Program-made: the position numbers and the translations under genes
Part shown: positions 44,903 to 52,843 of the stretch, piece after piece
How the letters are laid out: each line of letters opens with the position of its first letter
How positions within the stretch are numbered: position 1 is the stretch's first letter
NCBI GenBank assembly: GCA_958296165.1
Contig: OY282447.1
Coordinates: 3,348,001-3,412,000, forward strand
Reading direction: 5' to 3'
DNA length: 64,000 nt
Source of the DNA: an uncultured Pseudomonadales bacterium
GTDB lineage: Bacteria > Pseudomonadota > Gammaproteobacteria > Pseudomonadales > Azotimanducaceae
Notes under the pieces: generated by a model
What the model was told of the DNA's origin: nothing
Database searches by the model: none
What the model saw: only the letters and a program-made list of their open reading frames with translations

Positions 44903-45502
44903 TCATTTCTCCGTTCGAGACTTGCCGTATTGATCCACGAGCGGCCGAATACGTTGGTCGACCGCTTCCCTTGCCCGGAATATCCGCGAGCGCACGGTGC
45001 CTACAGGGCAGTCCATTATCTCCGCGATTTCCGCGTAGCTTAGACCATCGAACTCCCTAAGAGTTAGCGCCGATCGCAGATCTCCCGGCAACGCGGTGAT
45101 GGCGGCTGCTACGGCCTCGCGCAGCTCGTCCTGACGGAGCGCCCCTTCGGGGTCGTCTTCGTCCTTGAGCGCTTCCGCGATGTTGCCGAGGTCCGCATCG
45201 TCCGCGTCGATGTCCACGCTCGGCGGGCGGCGGCTGCGCGACGCCAGATGGTTCTTGGCCGTGTTGACCGCGATGCGATACAGCCATGTGTAGAAAGCAC
45301 TCTCGCCGCGGAACCGAGGCAGGGCGCGATATGCCTTGATGAACGCCTCCTGGGCGACGTCGTCCACGTCCTCGGGGGCATTCACATAGCGGCTCACCAA
45401 GCCATGTACCTTGTGCCGGTAGCGGAGGAACAGCAGGTCGAACGCGGCGTGATCGCCGGCTTGCACTCGCCGCACTAGCTCCTTGTCCGTATCCGCGCTC
45501 AA
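44903..45502 (-). CDS. rpoE: RNA polymerase sigma-E factor
   Basis: A 199-residue ECF sigma factor. Region 2 is DKELVRRVQAGDHAAFDLLFLRYRHKVHGLVSRYV with DVDDVAQEAFIKAYRALPRFRGESAFYTWLYRIAVNTAKNHL; region 4 is LREFDGLSYAEIAEIMDCPVGTVRSRIFRAREAV. TTG 45502 gives the normal N-terminus; the frame is open to 45586, but that stretch lies in the divergent promoter gap with pyrH. It directs the envelope-stress regulon and commonly activates its own operon. Confidence 0.95.
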   Translation of the reverse strand: MSADTDKELVRRVQAGDHAAFDLLFLRYRHKVHGLVSRYVNAPEDVDDVAQEAFIKAYRALPRFRGESAFYTWLYRIAVNTAKNHLASRSRRPPSVDIDADDADLGNIAEALKDEDDPEGALRQDELREAVAAAITALPGDLRSALTLREFDGLSYAEIAEIMDCPVGTVRSRIFRAREAVDQRIRPLVDQYGKSRTEK

Positions 45503-45609
45503 GCTGTACTCTCGACTGAAAGGAATGACCCCGCCCGCGCGCATTATCGCAATGGCGCGGACGATCTGCGAAGGTCGATGCGGCAAGGCACGAACCTACT
45601 GGATATGGC

Positions 45610-46338
45610 ATGGAAGAGGACAGCACGCGCCGCCGCGTGGTTCTAAAGCTCTCTGGCGAAGCCTTGGGCGGCGAAGCTGGCGTTGGCATCGTCCCGCATG
45701 TGCTCACCGGTCTGGCCGCTGAAGTGGCCTCTGCAGCCGCTGACGTCGAGTTGGCGCTGGTGATCGGCGGCGGCAATCTGGTGCGCGGAACCGCCCTGGC
45801 CGGGGCCAGCCTCGACCGCGTGACAGCCGACCAAATGGGCATGCTGGCAACGATCGTCAACGCGCTCGCCTTTCGGGACGCGCTGCTAGGGCAGGGCGTG
45901 GCGGCCGAGATTCTTTCGTCGCACGCCATCGCCTCGGTCGCCGAGGGCTACTCGGCTGCGGCGGCGCGGCGGCAACTTGCCGCTGGCACCGTGGTGCTGC
46001 TGGCCGGCGGCACCGGCAATCCGCTCTTCACTACGGACACCGCCGCTTGCCTGCGCGGCATCGAGTTGGGCGCGGACCTAGTGGTGAAGGCAACCAAGGT
46101 GGACGGCGTATACAGCGCCGATCCCACCACCAACCCGGACGCCAAGCGCTTCAAGGAGCTCAGCTACGCAATGGTGTTGGAGAAGCGGCTGCGGGTAATG
46201 GATCTCACCGCCATCACGCTGTGCGAAGAGCACGAACTGCCCGTAGTGGTGTGCGACATTGCCCGCGCTGGCACGTTGACGAAGGCGGTTGGCGGTGCCA
46301 AGGTTGGCACCCGCATCGCTGGCGGACGCAGCCCATGA
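45610..46338 (+). CDS. pyrH: Uridylate kinase (UMP kinase)
   Basis: A 242-residue amino-acid-kinase-fold enzyme making UDP from UMP. Landmarks: RRVVLKLSGEALGG, LALVIGGGNLVRGTAL, TADQMGMLATIVNALAF, VVLLAGGTGNPLFTTDTAA and ADLVVKATKVDGVYSADP. It is divergent from rpoE with about 107 bp between starts, which must hold both promoters; I see no clear operator. The usual rpsB-tsf genes do not precede it. Its stop overlaps the frr start. Confidence 0.97.
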   Translation: MEEDSTRRRVVLKLSGEALGGEAGVGIVPHVLTGLAAEVASAAADVELALVIGGGNLVRGTALAGASLDRVTADQMGMLATIVNALAFRDALLGQGVAAEILSSHAIASVAEGYSAAAARRQLAAGTVVLLAGGTGNPLFTTDTAACLRGIELGADLVVKATKVDGVYSADPTTNPDAKRFKELSYAMVLEKRLRVMDLTAITLCEEHELPVVVCDIARAGTLTKAVGGAKVGTRIAGGRSP

Positions 46339-46892
46339 TCGAAGAAATCAAACAGGATGCCGCCGAGCGCATGGACAAGTCCCTGCAGGCGCTCGGCGTG
46401 GCGTTCTCGAGAATCCGCACCGGGCGGGCCAATCCAGCCATTCTCGATGGAGTGGAAGTGGATTACTACGGCAGTTCCACGCCGCTCAAGCAGGTCGCCA
46501 GCATCACCGTGGAAGACGCACGCAGCCTAGTCATCTCGCCTTGGGAGAAGCGCTTGGTGCCGGCCATCGAGAAAGCCATCCTGAAGAGCGATTTGGGCCT
46601 CACGCCGGCCAGTACCAGCGACATCGTGCGTCTGCCGCTGCCCCCACTCACCGAGCAAAACCGCCGCGACCTGATCCGTCAAGCGCGCCAAGAGACCGAG
46701 AACACGCGTGTCGCGATCCGCAACATCCGCCGCGAGGCCATTGCCGACCTGCGCGAGCTGGTGCGCGAAAAGGAAGCCACCGAGGACGACGGCAGGCGCA
46801 GCGAAGACGACATGCAGAAACTCACCGATTCGCACATCAAGCGCGCCGATGCAACGTTGGCGGAGAAGGAAACGGATCTCTTGGAGATATGA
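46335..46892 (+). CDS. frr: Ribosome recycling factor
   Basis: A 185-residue factor that, with EF-G, splits post-termination ribosomes. Landmarks: the N-terminal IEEIKQDAAERMDKSLQALGVAFSRIRTGRANPAIL, DYYGSSTPLKQVASITVED, LPLPPLTEQNRRDLIRQAR and the helix-rich C-terminus. ATG 46335 overlaps the pyrH stop (ATGA). The uppS and cdsA genes that usually follow are replaced by an intron-containing tRNA gene. Confidence 0.97.
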   Translation: MIEEIKQDAAERMDKSLQALGVAFSRIRTGRANPAILDGVEVDYYGSSTPLKQVASITVEDARSLVISPWEKRLVPAIEKAILKSDLGLTPASTSDIVRLPLPPLTEQNRRDLIRQARQETENTRVAIRNIRREAIADLRELVREKEATEDDGRRSEDDMQKLTDSHIKRADATLAEKETDLLEI

Positions 46893-46913
46893 CCTTTGAG
46901 CGTTGCGAGACGC

Positions 46914-46919
46914 TACAAT
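46914..46919 (+). promoter_or_regulatory. Probable -10 box of the tRNA-Ile(CAU) gene
   Basis: TACAAT lies 12 nt before the tRNA 5' end and matches the consensus -10 at five of six positions. GACCTT at 46891-46896 has 17-nt spacing but is a poor -35. The proximity to the mature 5' end suggests a very short leader. Confidence 0.5.
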
Positions 46920-46931
46920 GATTCGTGCTAA

Positions 46932-47318
46932 GGGCCTATAGCTCAGTTGGTTAGAGCAGTGGACTCATCGAACGGGCTCGCAAGAGCTCGACAACGGTGC
47001 GCTGGCGTCGAGAGGCGCCAGGCTGAACGGGATGAACTCAGGGGAACCGTCGGGCCGACCATTCGGCCGGCTACCACGGCAATCCTGAGCCAAGCCGGCG
47101 GTACACCGCCGGAAGGTGCAGAGACTACCTGAGGACTGGCGCAGCTTGAGCGGTAAGCGCCGAGCGTCCTTAATGACAGGCTTAGAGCGTCCCGCACCCG
47201 CATGTCGCCGACCGGCTAGTGCTCGGCGGCGCGGGTGGTGAGATAGTCCACGCCCGGCGGAAACGCCGGGGCTACGTGAATCCATTGGTCCCAGGTTCGA
47301 GTCCTGGTGGGCCCACCA
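46932..47318 (+). tRNA. tRNA-Ile(CAU), split by a group I intron
   Basis: The 5' exon is 46932-46968 (GGGCCTA acceptor arm, D-arm, and anticodon arm up to CTCAT). The 3' exon is 47279-47318 (AATCCAT, T-arm with GGTTCGAGTCC, acceptor TGGGCCC, A, then encoded CCA). Joined, they give a 77-nt cloverleaf with fully paired stems and anticodon CAU. The body matches proteobacterial tRNA-Ile2, whose C34 becomes lysidine to read AUA, more than the initiator or elongator tRNA-Met. It lies 39 nt after frr. Without removal of the 310-nt insert, no functional tRNA can form. Confidence 0.93.
46969..47278 (+). ncRNA. Group I self-splicing intron in the tRNA-Ile(CAU) anticodon loop
   Basis: A 310-nt insertion between anticodon position 36 and base 37. 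The 5' exon ends in U (T46968) and the intron ends in G (47278), as group I splicing requires. P1: exon CAU plus intron C pairs with GGTG at 46996-46999, capped by a GGGCTC-GCAA-GAGCTC hairpin (46974-46989). P2: CTGGCG (47002-47007) with CGCCAG (47016-47021). CTCAGG (47037-47042) pairs with CCTGAG (47084-47089) in the conserved P/Q elements. P7: GACTA (47123-47127) with TAGTC (47244-47248). P9: CCCGGCG-GAAA-CGCCGGG (47253-47270). There is no homing-endonuclease ORF. The position and small size recall the Azoarcus tRNA-Ile intron. Confidence 0.92.
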
Positions 47319-47532
47319 AACGCGAACGGCGAGCCGTCGCGGCGGTTCGCAATACCGCATGGCGGCAAGGGCTGGCGCGGGAGATCGTCCGACGCTGACT
47401 TAGCCATGCGGCGATACCCTGCCACTACGCAGCAAGCTGCAATCAATATGTTAGACAGATTGGAGGCAAAAGGATCGTGGGAGGACGCCACAACGGAAAA
47501 CGCCGATGGCGAACAAGCGCCACACGCGGCGC

Positions 47533-47579
47533 TGCCATCGGTTAAAGTGACGCCAAAATCCACGGAGCCTGATCCATGA
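47533..47579 (+). promoter_or_regulatory. Leader shared with the AhpD-like gene (copy 1)
   Basis: The 47 bases ending at the ATGA of the glutathione transferase have the same length and closely similar 5' half as 48432-48478, which end at the ATGA of the AhpD-like gene. The best-conserved part is TGCCATCGGTTA(A/G)AGT, followed in both by a TCCACGG box near the ribosome-binding site. It could be a shared promoter or operator with a TTA(A/G)AGT core. The 257 bp between the tRNA and this gene otherwise show nothing I can support. Confidence 0.45.
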
Positions 47580-48340
47580 TCGACGCCTATTACTGGCCGA
47601 CGCCGAACGGCTGGAAACTCTCCATCATGCTTGAGGAGTGTGAACTCGATTACCGCATTGTGCCGGTGGACATCGGCGGCGGTGGGCAGTTCACGCCGGA
47701 GTTCCTGCGCATCTCGCCGAACAACCGCATGCCGGCGATCGTTGACCACGAGCCGTTGGGCGGCGGCGAGCCGCTGGCGCTGTTCGAGAGCGGCGCGATT
47801 CTCGAATACCTGGCCGAGAAGACCGGCAAGTTCTTGCCGCGCGCGCCGCGGCAACGCTACCGGACGCTGCAATGGCTGCATTGGCAGATGGCGAACCTCG
47901 GGCCGATGATGGGCAACGCCAACCACTTCAAGAACTACGGCAAGAACCTCACCGACGATCCCAAGCAGCTGGAATACGGCACCAAGCGCTTCGTCGGCGA
48001 GGTGGATCGGCTCTCCGGCGTGATGGACGCGCAGCTCTCCGCCAACGAGTATCTGGCCGGCGACGCATACACGATCGCCGACATCATCAGCTGGCCGTGG
48101 GCATTCCTCATCCGTCGCGTAGTGGATGAAGGCGCTTGGGAGAAGTTCCCGAACCTGCACCGCTGGGTGTATCAGGTAGGCGGCCGGCCGGCGGTGGACA
48201 AGGGCCGCAGAGTAGGCCAGGAGCTGGGCAGCCGCGAGCGCACCGACGAAGAGGAAAAGGCGCGCCGAGAACTGCTGTTCAACCAAACCAACGACAAGGT
48301 GCGGGCAGCCCGGGAAGCAGCGGCCCAGGCAGCTTCGTAG
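47576..48340 (+). CDS. Glutathione S-transferase family protein (YghU/YfcG-like)
   Basis: A 254-residue cytosolic GST. The thioredoxin-like N-domain is IDAYYWPTPNGWKLSIMLEEC with NRMPAIVDHEP (cis-Pro) and LALFESGAILEYLAEKTGKFLP. The C-domain has WQMANLGPMMGNANHFKNYG, a nu-class-like motif, and EYLAGDAYTIADIISWPW, the N-capping box. Nu-class enzymes act as disulfide reductases or peroxidases. The Lys/Glu-rich tail after residue 225 is an extra helix. It shares a leader sequence with the AhpD-like peroxidase gene downstream, hinting at co-regulation in thiol or peroxide metabolism. Confidence 0.9.
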   Translation: MIDAYYWPTPNGWKLSIMLEECELDYRIVPVDIGGGGQFTPEFLRISPNNRMPAIVDHEPLGGGEPLALFESGAILEYLAEKTGKFLPRAPRQRYRTLQWLHWQMANLGPMMGNANHFKNYGKNLTDDPKQLEYGTKRFVGEVDRLSGVMDAQLSANEYLAGDAYTIADIISWPWAFLIRRVVDEGAWEKFPNLHRWVYQVGGRPAVDKGRRVGQELGSRERTDEEEKARRELLFNQTNDKVRAAREAAAQAAS

Positions 48341-48431
48341 CCGCGCCTGCATCTGCGCGCCAACGGCGCGGTGCCCGGCGGCTGAACCTGCCGATGGCGG
48401 ATCGCCGGCCGAGCCACTAGTGGGATAGCAG

Positions 48432-48478
48432 TGCCATCGGTTAGAGTTGCGACCGTTCCACGGGGAGCCATGCCATGA
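48432..48478 (+). promoter_or_regulatory. Leader shared with the glutathione transferase gene (copy 2)
   Basis: This is the second copy of the 47-base leader, here with the GGGGAGCC ribosome-binding site. Seventeen of the first 20 bases match copy 1 at 47533, and both copies end at the start codon. Confidence 0.45.
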
Positions 48479-49560
48479 CCGACATTTCCGCGCCCAAGCC
48501 AACCGAGGTCAGCACCGCGTTGGCAGTGCGTGATGACGTATCGGCTGCCCACGCCGCAACGTTGCGCCGGTTCGCCGAGCCAGGCGGCTGGTGGAGCGCG
48601 GCCGATCGCCTAGCCATCGTCCGGGAAGCGCGCTCGGCGCCAGCCTGTCGGCTCTGTGCGCAGCAAGCGGCAGCGCTCTCTCCGGGTGCGGTGCAGGGCG
48701 AACACGACAACTCCGGCGTCCTGCCACCCGTCGCCATCGAAGCCATCCACCGCATCCGCAACGATTCCGGCCGCCTCACACGCCGTTGGTTCGACGACCT
48801 GATCGACATGGGCCTGCAACCGCAATCCTATGCGGAGCTCGTGAGCATCGTCGCCAGCGCGGTGATCGTCGATACGTTCGCGCAAGGCATCGGCGCGGAC
48901 ATGCCGGATTTGCCCGATGCGGAACCGGGCATGCCGTCGTTCGAGACCTCGCCAGATGTTGTAGACGCCGGGGCCTATCTGCCGATCGCGGCCACCGGCC
49001 GCGCCAACATCCTACGTTCCCTCGGCCTGGTGCCGAGTGCGTCGCGGCTGTTCTTCGAGACCTTCAGCCGCTCTTACTACATCCAGCCCGACGTGCGCTT
49101 TGCCATCGGCCGCCGCCAAGTGGAACTCGTCGCCTCGCGCGTCTCCGCCGTCAACCAGTGCTTTTACTGAACAACGTCGCACGCAGTGGCGCTCCGTGAG
49201 AGCAGCACGAAGTCTGGCCAAGCGGCCGATCTGCAAATCGTCACCGGAGCGCTGGACGGAGACGGGCGAGACGGAAACGTGCCGAGCGGCGGATTGTTGG
49301 CTGCGCTGGCGGAAGCCGTCGCGCGCTGGCACTGGCCGGAAGTCGCCGAGCTGCGCGAAGAGAGCGTGCAGCGGCTAGGCCCAGAGCAGACCTGCGACGC
49401 CATCCTGGTTGCCGCCGGCTTCAACGGCATCACTCGGGTCGCGGACGCCATCGGCATCCGCTTGGATCAACGGACCGCCGCTGCGTCGGTGGCGTTGCGC
49501 GCCGAAATCGGCATCGATGCATTCGCGCCGGCGCAGAAGTGGGCAAGCGGCGGCGCATAG
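48475..49560 (+). CDS. AhpD-like (carboxymuconolactone-decarboxylase-fold) peroxidase-related protein, candidate selenoprotein with in-frame TGA
   Basis: The frame from ATG 48475 reaches TGA at 49168-49170 (codon 232) and then stays open to TAG 49558-49560. Reading through gives 361 residues. At the TGA the sequence is ELVASRVSAVNQCFY-[TGA]-TTSHA. In AhpD the catalytic pattern is E-x11-C-x2-C-x3-H. Here E217, C229, the TGA codon 232 and H236 fit exactly, with TGA at the nucleophilic second Cys. The part after the TGA (LLAALAEAVARWHWPEV, then AAGFNGITRVADAIGIRLD) is typical of the C-terminal half of the same family, so this is one gene. A hairpin suitable as a SECIS follows. The alternative is a chance nonsense mutation or base error. 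The thiolase-like gene starts 12 nt downstream. Confidence 0.8.
49180..49198 (+). promoter_or_regulatory. Candidate bacterial SECIS hairpin
   Basis: CACG (49180-49183) pairs with CGTG (49195-49198). After a C-C mismatch, AGT pairs with GCT (one G-U pair) around the loop GGC (49188-49190). The loop begins with GG and lies 17 nt after the TGA. Bacterial SECIS elements are expected within about 16-37 nt, with a G among the first two loop bases. The stem is short, and no folding calculation was done. Confidence 0.4.
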
Positions 49561-49572
49561 CCGGACTAGCGG

Positions 49573-51048
49573 ATGCAGCAAGGCCCACTGACCCCGGTGC
49601 TCATCGGGGTTGCCCAACTCGAACAACGCCACGCAGATCCGGCCGCCGGCGTTGGCGACGAACCGCTTGACATGATGGCCGCGGCGGTGCGCGCAGCGGC
49701 TATGGATGCCGAGTGTCCAGCGCTCTTGCGGGCGGTGGATTCGGTACGCGTGATCCGCGGCATGTGGCAGTACCAGGATCCGGCCAAGGCGATTGCCGAG
49801 GCGATCGGCAGCCCGAACGCCGAGACCGGCATATCCATGTGGGGCGGCAACTCCGTGCAATCCGTGCTCAGCGCGTCGGCATTGGAAATCCAACGCGGTC
49901 AGCGGCGCGTCGTGGTGTTGACTGGCGCCGAGTGTGGCCGCACGCAAGCCAAGGCGCGTCGAGCAGGCGTCGAACTGCAATGGCGCACTGCACCCGGTAC
50001 GCCGGATCGCCGTTTCGGCGAGGAACTGAAAATGCGCCACCGCATCGAGGCGCAGCGCGGCATCGCGCAGCCCATACAGATGTATCCCATCTTCGAGAAC
50101 GCCATCCGCTACGCCCGCGAGGAGACGCTCTCGGCGCATATGGAACGTGTCTCCGAGCTGTGGGCGGGGTTCAGCCGCGTCGCTGCCGACAATCCGCACG
50201 CGTGGATCCGCGACGCCAAGACGGCGCAGGAAGTCCGCACGCCGAGCGCGTTCAACCGGCCGGTCTCCTTTCCCTATCCGAAGCTGATGAACTCGAACAG
50301 CAACGTCGATCAGGCTGCCGCCTTGATCCTGTGTTCAACCGCCACGGCGCGGCAACTAGGCGTTCCGGCGCGCAAGTGGATCTTCCCGTGGGCGTCTACC
50401 GAGGCGCACGACACCTACGCCGTATCGAACCGCGACAGTCTGCACCGCTCGCCGGCCATCCGCATCGCCGGTGCGCGCTGCTTAGAACTCGCGCAAGTGG
50501 CGGTGGACGACGTCGACCATGTCGATCTCTACAGCTGCTTCCCCTCCGCAGTCCAGGTTGCCGCCGCCGAACTCGGCCTTGGCGAGGAACGCCCGCTCAC
50601 CGTCACAGGCGGCCTCACGTTCGGCGGCGGCCCGTTGAACAACTACGTGATGCACGCCATCGCCCGCATGGCCGAAATCCTGCGCGAGCGGCCGGGCGAG
50701 GTCGGTTTGGTTACCAGCAACGGCGGATTCATCACCAAACATGCCTTCGGCGTGTATTCCTCGGCGCCGCCCAAGGGCGGCTTCCGGCACGACGAGCCGC
50801 AGGCCGCGGTGGACGCCACGCCCACACGGGAAGTAGCGCCGGAATACGCAGGGCCGGTGCGGATCGAATCCTATACCGTGATGTACGACGCCGATGGCCC
50901 GAGCGTGGGCCTGGCCGCTTGCCGTGCGCAGGACGGTCGTCGCACATGGGGCAACACGGCAGATCGGAGTGTGCTTCAAGCCATGATCTCGGAGGAGTTC
51001 TGCGGTCGCCCAGCCACCCTGCGCGAGAGCGGCGCATTGGCGTTCTAA
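49573..51048 (+). CDS. Thiolase-like (SCP2/acetyl-CoA acetyltransferase family) protein
   Basis: A 491-residue protein of the thiolase superfamily with an atypical active site. The N-domain has TPVLIGVAQLEQR, then the region SMWGGNSVQSVLSASALEI where thiolases usually place the nucleophilic Cys, here apparently lacking it. The C-domain has VDHVDLYSCFPSAVQVAAAELGL, TVTGGLTFGGGPLNNY and LVTSNGGFITKHAFGVYS (His region). A C-terminal OB-like extension follows. Such proteins may be non-condensing or use other acyl-CoAs. It is 12 nt behind the AhpD-like gene and probably co-transcribed with it. Confidence 0.82.
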   Translation: MQQGPLTPVLIGVAQLEQRHADPAAGVGDEPLDMMAAAVRAAAMDAECPALLRAVDSVRVIRGMWQYQDPAKAIAEAIGSPNAETGISMWGGNSVQSVLSASALEIQRGQRRVVVLTGAECGRTQAKARRAGVELQWRTAPGTPDRRFGEELKMRHRIEAQRGIAQPIQMYPIFENAIRYAREETLSAHMERVSELWAGFSRVAADNPHAWIRDAKTAQEVRTPSAFNRPVSFPYPKLMNSNSNVDQAAALILCSTATARQLGVPARKWIFPWASTEAHDTYAVSNRDSLHRSPAIRIAGARCLELAQVAVDDVDHVDLYSCFPSAVQVAAAELGLGEERPLTVTGGLTFGGGPLNNYVMHAIARMAEILRERPGEVGLVTSNGGFITKHAFGVYSSAPPKGGFRHDEPQAAVDATPTREVAPEYAGPVRIESYTVMYDADGPSVGLAACRAQDGRRTWGNTADRSVLQAMISEEFCGRPATLRESGALAF

Positions 51049-51060
51049 CCCGCCAAGCGG

Positions 51061-52686
51061 CTACGGGCCTCCGCGCCCCTTCGCTCCGAGCGCGATCAGA
51101 TCCAGCACGTCTTGTCTAGTCAATACGCCGATCAGTCGCTGGGTGTCGCGTTCCACCACGGGCAGGGCCGATAGCGAGCTCTCATTCATGCGCTGCAAGG
51201 CATCTTCGATGGGCTCGTCGGGCCAACTCACAGGCGTCTCGCGCCGCATCACTTTCTCCAAAGGCGTCTGCGCCCACGACTCTTTGGGCAGGTAGCGCAG
51301 CCTGCTGAGCGAAACGACACCCGCCGCCTCGCCGTTCTCCTTCACCACATAGTCGTCTTGGTGGCCGACGATCCACCGATCCGCAAACTCGCGCACGGAA
51401 ATGTCCGGCGTCGGCTGGCGCCGAGCTCGGTCTAGCATGTCGTCGACGACCACGCCGTCCAAGGCGAAGTTGGCGAGGAACTGAGGCACGCTGTCTGACG
51501 TCTCCTCCTCCCGTTTGGCCCTGCTGACGACGTAGCTGAGCACCGGCGGCGTTATCAGAATGTAGCCACACATGATGAGAACCAACAGCGAGAACACATC
51601 GGTGCCGATCACGTCGCTTTCCAAGAGCACCAGCAGCAATGCGATCTCCGCCACGCCCTTGGCCATCAAGCCAGCGCCTAGCGCCAGAGGATTGTCCAGC
51701 CGTGCCGCGTAGGTGCCGACGAAAGCGCCCACGAACTTGCCAGCGAGGGGCACCAACACCAACGCGACGATGGTGGACGTCGGCAAACTGGTGAAAGACA
51801 GGCTGAAATGCAGGCCGGCGGAAGCAAAGAACAGCGGCACGAACAGCCCTTCGCCAACGCTGCGAATGCCGGGCAAGACATCTCGGCGCACTTGGTGAGG
51901 GAGACCGGCCAGTGCCGCCCCGAACAGCAGCGCCCCGAGCGCTCCATGCAAACCGAACTGCTCGGCGGCCTGCACCATCAGAAACAGGCCTCCGAGCGTG
52001 AGTCCGAAAGACAGCTCGGGAGCATCCAAGAAGCGCCGCAGAAGCACGACCACATTGGGAAAGACGTACTTGGACAGGAACCAGGCGGCCACGACGAAGC
52101 CGACCACTTGGGCGATCAGGATCGCACCGCTCTCGACGCTCGGGTGACTAATGTCCTCACGGATCATGAACCCAACCATCAAGAGCGCGATCAGCTCGGC
52201 GATGAAGACGGTGCTGAATATCTCTATGCCCACGCGATCGCGCAGGCGCCCTTCGTCGGCGAGCACTTTGGCCACCAGACCGAGGCTGGACAGGGCCAGC
52301 ACCCCGGCTACGGCCATGGAGTCCGAGAAGTCGGGCAGGTCGAGCCCGAAATCGAAGAACAGGTCCGAAGTCACCGCCAGCGCCGTCAGGAAGGACAGCA
52401 GCGCCGAAAGCGAGGCGGCGACAAAGAACCGACCGCGGATCGCCTTCACGAAGCCGGCGATGTCGATCTCTTCGAGGCCGATGACGAAAAAGAATATGAA
52501 GATGCCGATGCCTAACAAGGTGGTGAGATAGGCGCTCGGTTCTATGATGCCCAACACCGGCCCGAGCACGATGCCGGTGGCCGCATAGGCGATAATCGAG
52601 TTCAGCCGCAATCGGTTGAAGAGCCCTTCGGCGAGCTTGCCGACGATGATGAGCAGTCCGATGGCGATAAGCGCGTCGTGCAGCAT
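51061..52686 (-). CDS. Kef-type cation/proton antiporter with CBS domains
   Basis: A 541-residue CPA2 antiporter. About twelve hydrophobic segments occupy residues 1-390, including GIFIFFFVIGLEEID (CPA2 hallmark) and LGAGLMAKGVAEIALLLVLLESDVI. The cytoplasmic C-terminus carries two CBS repeats (VREFADRWIVGHQDDYVVKENGEAAGVVS and LQRMNESSLSALPVVERDTQRLIGVLTRQDVLDLI), which probably sense adenine nucleotides. There is no RCK/TrkA_N domain. It converges on the thiolase-like gene (12 bp). The 157 bp upstream, before the FMO stop, hold nothing recognisable. Confidence 0.9.
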   Translation of the reverse strand: MLHDALIAIGLLIIVGKLAEGLFNRLRLNSIIAYAATGIVLGPVLGIIEPSAYLTTLLGIGIFIFFFVIGLEEIDIAGFVKAIRGRFFVAASLSALLSFLTALAVTSDLFFDFGLDLPDFSDSMAVAGVLALSSLGLVAKVLADEGRLRDRVGIEIFSTVFIAELIALLMVGFMIREDISHPSVESGAILIAQVVGFVVAAWFLSKYVFPNVVVLLRRFLDAPELSFGLTLGGLFLMVQAAEQFGLHGALGALLFGAALAGLPHQVRRDVLPGIRSVGEGLFVPLFFASAGLHFSLSFTSLPTSTIVALVLVPLAGKFVGAFVGTYAARLDNPLALGAGLMAKGVAEIALLLVLLESDVIGTDVFSLLVLIMCGYILITPPVLSYVVSRAKREEETSDSVPQFLANFALDGVVVDDMLDRARRQPTPDISVREFADRWIVGHQDDYVVKENGEAAGVVSLSRLRYLPKESWAQTPLEKVMRRETPVSWPDEPIEDALQRMNESSLSALPVVERDTQRLIGVLTRQDVLDLIALGAKGRGGP

Positions 52687-52843
52687 CGGTATTTTCTCTC
52701 CTCAACCAATGATCCAAGCCGCTCGAATGTACCTACGGCGTGTATTTCGGCGCACATTGGCGGCGCGGATGCCGACGGTGCGAACCATAGCGGAACGGCA
52801 TCGCGCCCAACACCCCAAGCCGCATCGGCAATCGCGACGTTGG

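Noticed and set aside
46976-47240. Homing endonuclease ORF within the group I intron
   Set aside because: Short frames there have no LAGLIDADG, GIY-YIG or HNH motif.
47406-47579. A 57-codon ORF ending in ATGA at the GST start
   Set aside because: No recognised similarity, no ribosome-binding site seen, and its end overlaps the shared leader motif.
49186-49560. A separate 124-codon gene starting at GTG 49186
   Set aside because: It is in the same frame as the upstream AhpD part, has no ribosome-binding site, and resembles the family's C-terminal half.
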